From contig CAZMWE010000015.1 of the NCBI GenBank assembly GCA_964570005.1, forward strand, positions 1 to 24,307: DNA of 24,307 nt. The letters run 5' to 3'. The DNA is from JAJZCD01 sp964570005. GTDB lineage: Bacteria; Patescibacteriota; Saccharimonadia; Saccharimonadales; UBA4665. Below the pieces are notes generated by a model. The model did no database searches. It was not told the origin of the DNA and was given only the letters and a program-made list of their open reading frames with translations. Made by a program: the position numbers and the translations under genes. Positions 21,760 to 24,307 of the stretch are shown here, one piece after another; within the stretch, counting starts at the first letter, position 1; every line of letters begins with the position of its first letter.

Positions 21760-21788
21760 ACTGTAACATGTATATTGTACAGTTACAA
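21760..21788 (-). promoter_or_regulatory. Leaderless promoter of ddl-alr
   Basis: On the minus strand, TTGTAA (21783-21788), exactly 17 bp, and TACAGT (21760-21765), then 6 bases to the ATG at 21753. Confidence 0.7.
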
Positions 21789-21811
21789 TATACAGTTATA
21801 GGGTACAGTTA
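21769..21811. promoter_or_regulatory. Operator-like repeat array on the ddl promoter
   Basis: TACAGTTA occurs three times at exactly 13-bp steps (21778-21785, 21791-21798, 21804-21811). A perfect 11-bp inverted repeat, TGTATATTGTA (21769-21779) and TACAATATACA (21784-21794), covers the -35 and spacer of the ddl promoter. Such arrays are typical of repressor or iteron-type binding sites. The binding protein is unknown. Confidence 0.65.
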
Positions 21812-21815
21812 TGCA

Positions 21816-23258
21816 CTATGCGTAATTGTCGGTCCAGTCATTCTGGAGGAGTGCCAAATCGCCGGCTGCGACAAATTGATCAAAGTTTTGGTAGAACTCA
21901 AGTGGCCGGTCTTCCAAGCGTAGCTCGCCGCTGAACTTTCCTGCCGCTAACCCGGTCTGGATGTGCGGCGTGGCAGAGTTACGCATCAGGACCACGATGT
22001 CTGGCTTGGCAGTCGCGATAAGATGCCCTATTTCTTCGTGCACAGCCCGGGTCTCGGCACCTTGGTCTACCAGACCTGGAGTCACGTAAAGTTTGCGCTG
22101 CGCCGGTAGGGATGCAAGTAACTCAGTACCGGCTCGGATCCCTTCCAGATTGCCGTTATAAGTGTCGTCGATAATCCATGCGCCCCCCAGGCGATATGGT
22201 TGCATACGATGCTCAAACGGTACGGTTTTGGCAACGCCCGCTTCGACCTGAGCTGACGTGAGCCCTAATTCCATACCCAATGCAGCAGCCAGGCTGAGCG
22301 GTCCCACGTTATGCTTGCCAAGCAGTCCGCTGTGGAGCGCAAGTTGTCGTCTGCCTCTAACGAGCGTAAAACTGGTGCCGCCTATGGCTATTTTTATGTC
22401 TGTCGCTTTCCAACCTAATGCGCCGGCCGTACTGTATGTTTCGTAGGCTTCTTCAATAAAGGGTTTGGCGGCCGGAGATTCGGCGTTTATGTATACGTGT
22501 TCACCGTGTAGGTAGTCGGCCAGTGAAAATATATCTTTGCCTGCTGCCTGGAGTGTCTTGTACTGGTCTAAATGAGCCGGTGCCAGCCCTGTAATGATGC
22601 CGTACGTCGGCTGGGTGGTGGCCGCAAAGCTTGCCACGTCCCCGGGCCTGCCTTCGCCGTATTCCACTATCACTACATCTTCATTACCCCGCAAGCCGTG
22701 GGCAAACTGAGCATGCGATACCGCTACATTCCTGTTGGCAGGTGTGACGGCTACACTCAGCCCCTCGCTGAGTACTGTTGCCAGCAGCTCCTTCATGCTG
22801 GTTTTCCCGTAGCTTCCGGCGATTGCTATCTTGACTCCCGGATGCTCGGCAAAAATATAGCGTGAAGCTTCAGTCAGCCGCTTCTGCTGTGGTTTGACAT
22901 GGAGCTCGCGCGTGAGCCAAAGAGGCAAAACTATCAGATGCGCCCAGACTACCGGATAGGACACGATGAGCGCCAAACCTAGCCAGCCGCCGTCCGGTAG
23001 GTTACGCCAGTGCCACAGTATCACCGACGCTACGCCGACCAGCAGCTGCAGTGTCATGCCGTAGACCAGGAGCTGTTTGACTAGACGTGTCCGCCTGGTC
23101 AAGTCGAGCGTTCGGCGATACATGACTCGCGAAAAGTCTTCGGTACGCCAAAACCAGCGGAGATATGCAGCGATATCGTATTCGACGTTTTGCAACATGT
23201 ACGCCAGAGTCGCCGCCATGCTCCGCAGGTCGTATAACGTCCGCAAGTTAGGTATCAC
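21816..23258 (-). CDS. Membrane-anchored MurF-like Mur ligase
   Basis: A 480-aa protein. The N-terminal 135 residues lack the usual MurF UDP-binding domain and instead have two membrane helices (about 62-83 and 92-115) and basic flanks. The ligase part follows: P-loop GSYGKTS (148-154), NRNVAVSHAQF (175-185), Glu199 in VEYGEG, His229 in APAHLDQ, Lys241 in AAGKDIF, and EHRM (349-352) with DDTYNGN (364-370), the MurF-type hallmark. MurF adds D-Ala-D-Ala to UDP-MurNAc-tripeptide, which fits neighbours ddl and alr. With no N-terminal substrate domain and a membrane tether, it might act on a lipid-linked or other substrate. It overlaps the upstream hydrolase by 4 bases (ATGA). Confidence 0.8.
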   Translation of the reverse strand: MIPNLRTLYDLRSMAATLAYMLQNVEYDIAAYLRWFWRTEDFSRVMYRRTLDLTRRTRLVKQLLVYGMTLQLLVGVASVILWHWRNLPDGGWLGLALIVSYPVVWAHLIVLPLWLTRELHVKPQQKRLTEASRYIFAEHPGVKIAIAGSYGKTSMKELLATVLSEGLSVAVTPANRNVAVSHAQFAHGLRGNEDVVIVEYGEGRPGDVASFAATTQPTYGIITGLAPAHLDQYKTLQAAGKDIFSLADYLHGEHVYINAESPAAKPFIEEAYETYSTAGALGWKATDIKIAIGGTSFTLVRGRRQLALHSGLLGKHNVGPLSLAAALGMELGLTSAQVEAGVAKTVPFEHRMQPYRLGGAWIIDDTYNGNLEGIRAGTELLASLPAQRKLYVTPGLVDQGAETRAVHEEIGHLIATAKPDIVVLMRNSATPHIQTGLAAGKFSGELRLEDRPLEFYQNFDQFVAAGDLALLQNDWTDNYA

Positions 23259-24004
23259 TGCACGAAGCCCTCGATCAAACTTGCTACTTTTGACTGAGCG
23301 TCGGCTTGTATAAAGTGCCCAGCGCCAGGCAGTATTTCAAGCCGGGAGTCGCGAATCACTTTACTCAAAACCTCACCGTAACGGGGTGGTGTAGTCGTGT
23401 CGTCCGCACCATACATGAGTAGTGCTGGTACTTGTATGTGAGCTGCGTCTGCCCGTACATCTTCACCAACGACCCGCTTGAATGTTTCCTGCAGGTGTTC
23501 CGCCACCAGCATATCGGAACCAGCAGCTTTATATAAATTGCCGCGCAGCTTCCGCTTAGCACCGGCTGGCAGCGGAGCGGCCAGTACTTTGCCGGTCTTA
23601 GCCACGGCCTGCCAAACTGCATTACGCCCCTTGTTCTCACCGCGGATTCCAGCGCTGGCCAGTAGTACTAGTTTGTCTGGCTCCAGCCCATGATTTGCAA
23701 TGCCGCGGATGGCGATCGCACCACCGTTGGAGTGTCCGATAATTGCGTACGGCTTCAAGCCGACCTTATCAATAAATGCTGACACAAAGGCTGCGTAGTC
23801 ATCCAAACTCCATACTTTGTGCGGGGCTTCGCTGCCTCCAAAACCAGGTAAATCCGGCACCACTACCTCATAACTGCGAGTCAGCTCTTGCGCAAACGTG
23901 CCCCAGTTCCGGCTGTTATCGCCCCAGCCGTGCAGCACGAGTAACTGTTTGCCAGCACCGACACGGAAGTACGAAGTCAGGAGTGAACCTACAACAATTT
24001 GCAC
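23255..24004 (-). CDS. Alpha/beta hydrolase
   Basis: A 249-aa protein starting with GTG at 24004. It has the oxyanion motif HGWG (25-28), nucleophile Ser92 in GHSNGG, Asp202 in YGADD and His230 in GAGHFI, with LPGFGGSE (52-59) between. A lid region of basic residues (about 122-160) is present. There is no signal peptide. Substrate cannot be told from sequence; the family includes esterases, lipases and C-C hydrolases. It is translationally coupled to the MurF-like gene (ATGA overlap), suggesting a linked function in the cell envelope. A -10 TATAAT lies 7 bases before the GTG. Confidence 0.85.
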   Translation of the reverse strand: MQIVVGSLLTSYFRVGAGKQLLVLHGWGDNSRNWGTFAQELTRSYEVVVPDLPGFGGSEAPHKVWSLDDYAAFVSAFIDKVGLKPYAIIGHSNGGAIAIRGIANHGLEPDKLVLLASAGIRGENKGRNAVWQAVAKTGKVLAAPLPAGAKRKLRGNLYKAAGSDMLVAEHLQETFKRVVGEDVRADAAHIQVPALLMYGADDTTTPPRYGEVLSKVIRDSRLEILPGAGHFIQADAQSKVASLIEGFVQ

Positions 24005-24011
24005 ATAAGGA

Positions 24012-24017
24012 ATTATA
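24012..24017 (-). promoter_or_regulatory. -10 box of the hydrolase-murF operon
   Basis: TATAAT on the minus strand, 7 bases before the GTG at 24004. The -35 is weak. Leaderless layout with a GTG start. Confidence 0.55.
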
Positions 24018-24043
24018 ACAGTTGACCCAAGGTGGCTACGCTC

Positions 24044-24072
24044 TTTTCAGGTAGATACTAACAGGGTATAAT
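24044..24072 (+). promoter_or_regulatory. Promoter of tRNA-Val
   Basis: TTTTCA (24044-24049), 17-bp spacer and TATAAT (24067-24072), 20 bases before the mature tRNA. Confidence 0.65.
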
Positions 24073-24092
24073 CACCATCAGTAAAGAATTGT

Positions 24093-24169
24093 GGGTGATT
24101 AGCTCAGCTGGCTAGAGCGCGGCATTCACATTGCCGAGGTCGGGGGTTCGAGCCCCTCATCACCCACCA
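24093..24169 (+). tRNA. tRNA-Val (anticodon CAC)
   Basis: The acceptor GGGTGAT pairs with ATCACCC. The D arm AGCTCAGCTGGCTAGAGC and anticodon stem CGGCA/TGCCG with loop TTCACAT are clear. The T arm has loop TTCGAGC, and CCA is encoded. The anticodon CAC reads GTG. Confidence 0.95.
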
Positions 24170-24182
24170 AATTAAGTAACAG

Positions 24183-24219
24183 AGACAGCCGTATAACGTT
24201 TCGGGTGTCTTTTTGTTTT
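24183..24219 (+). terminator. Terminator of tRNA-Val
   Basis: AGACAGCCG (24183-24191) pairs with CGGGTGTCT (24202-24210) with one mismatch, followed by a T-rich tract TTTTGTTTTC. Confidence 0.75.
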
Positions 24220-24307
24220 CATTAAGTCTTGCCTCTGTTGCGCAGGGTTCGAGCCCTCTAATCCAACAGCAGTTCCCCGACCGGTAGGTCGTGGGATGTA
24301 GTTGCCT
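24220..24307 (+). other. Unassigned 3' region with T-arm-like and other hairpins
   Basis: GGGTTCGAGCCC (24245-24256) repeats the T-arm core of tRNA-Val 75 bases earlier. CGACC-GGTA-GGTCG (about 24277-24290) is a further hairpin. There is no complete tRNA and no gene. The region may be the start of an RNA beyond the window. Confidence 0.3.

Noticed and set aside
1..24307. CRISPR array
   Set aside because: No regularly spaced repeats of 20 or more bases were seen; the only spaced array is the 8-bp, 13-bp-step one before ddl.

Overview
The window looks like chromosome from a Patescibacteria (CPR) bacterium, most probably Candidatus Saccharibacteria or a close relative. No marker gene was available to place it by phylogeny, so this is inference. 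Supporting signs are a compact genome with many small membrane or surface proteins, all three tRNA genes encoding their CCA end, many promoters whose -10 box sits only 6-8 nt before the start codon (leaderless mRNAs), a MurF-like ligase with a membrane-spanning N-terminus, and MurA fused to an HTH domain. The standard genetic code fits all large genes.

Layout. (1) 1-2568 is the right end of an integrated mobile element. It holds the C-terminal part of a primase/helicase-like ATPase, a small unknown protein and a large serine recombinase whose stop codon lies inside a tRNA-Arg(TCT) gene, the likely attachment site. (2) 2609-4040 carries an ATP-grasp protein, a small membrane protein and tRNA-Gly(TCC). 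(3) 4050-9135 is a cell-surface locus. Leftward from a divergent promoter region run a secreted CE4 polysaccharide deacetylase ending in a dockerin-like domain and, 2 nt later, a membrane-anchored cohesin-like protein. Rightward run a 60-aa protein that is little more than a sortase-type anchor (LPNTHG, membrane helix, basic tail), a terminator, a sortase and a processive family 2 glycosyltransferase. (4) 9136-9928 has no confident gene. It is full of hairpins, holds one possible 107-aa ORF and is bracketed by a 15-bp inverted repeat. (5) 9929-13006 has HTH-MurA and glyA, divergent. (6) 13007-16086 has a structured intergenic region and three membrane-anchored proteins. (7) 16096-19359 has murB (leftward), then an HTH/DUF3467-like regulator, a GH37 trehalase-family protein and a 61-aa Cys-rich protein. 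(8) 19389-24004 is a leftward peptidoglycan cluster: alpha/beta hydrolase, membrane MurF-like ligase, ddl, alr. Between murF and ddl lies a promoter overlapped by an operator-like repeat array. (9) The window ends with tRNA-Val(CAC), its terminator and an unassigned 3' region.

How the genes fit together. MurA, MurB, Ddl, Alr and the MurF-like ligase cover the first committed steps of peptidoglycan precursor synthesis and the D-Ala-D-Ala branch. The surface locus could make a beta-linked polysaccharide (GT2), deacetylate it (CE4), hold the deacetylase at the cell surface non-covalently by cohesin-dockerin binding, and attach another surface peptide by sortase. The most interesting points are this compact cohesin-dockerin/sortase/glycosyltransferase locus, the unexplained structured region at 9136-9911, and the repeat-array operator on the ddl promoter.
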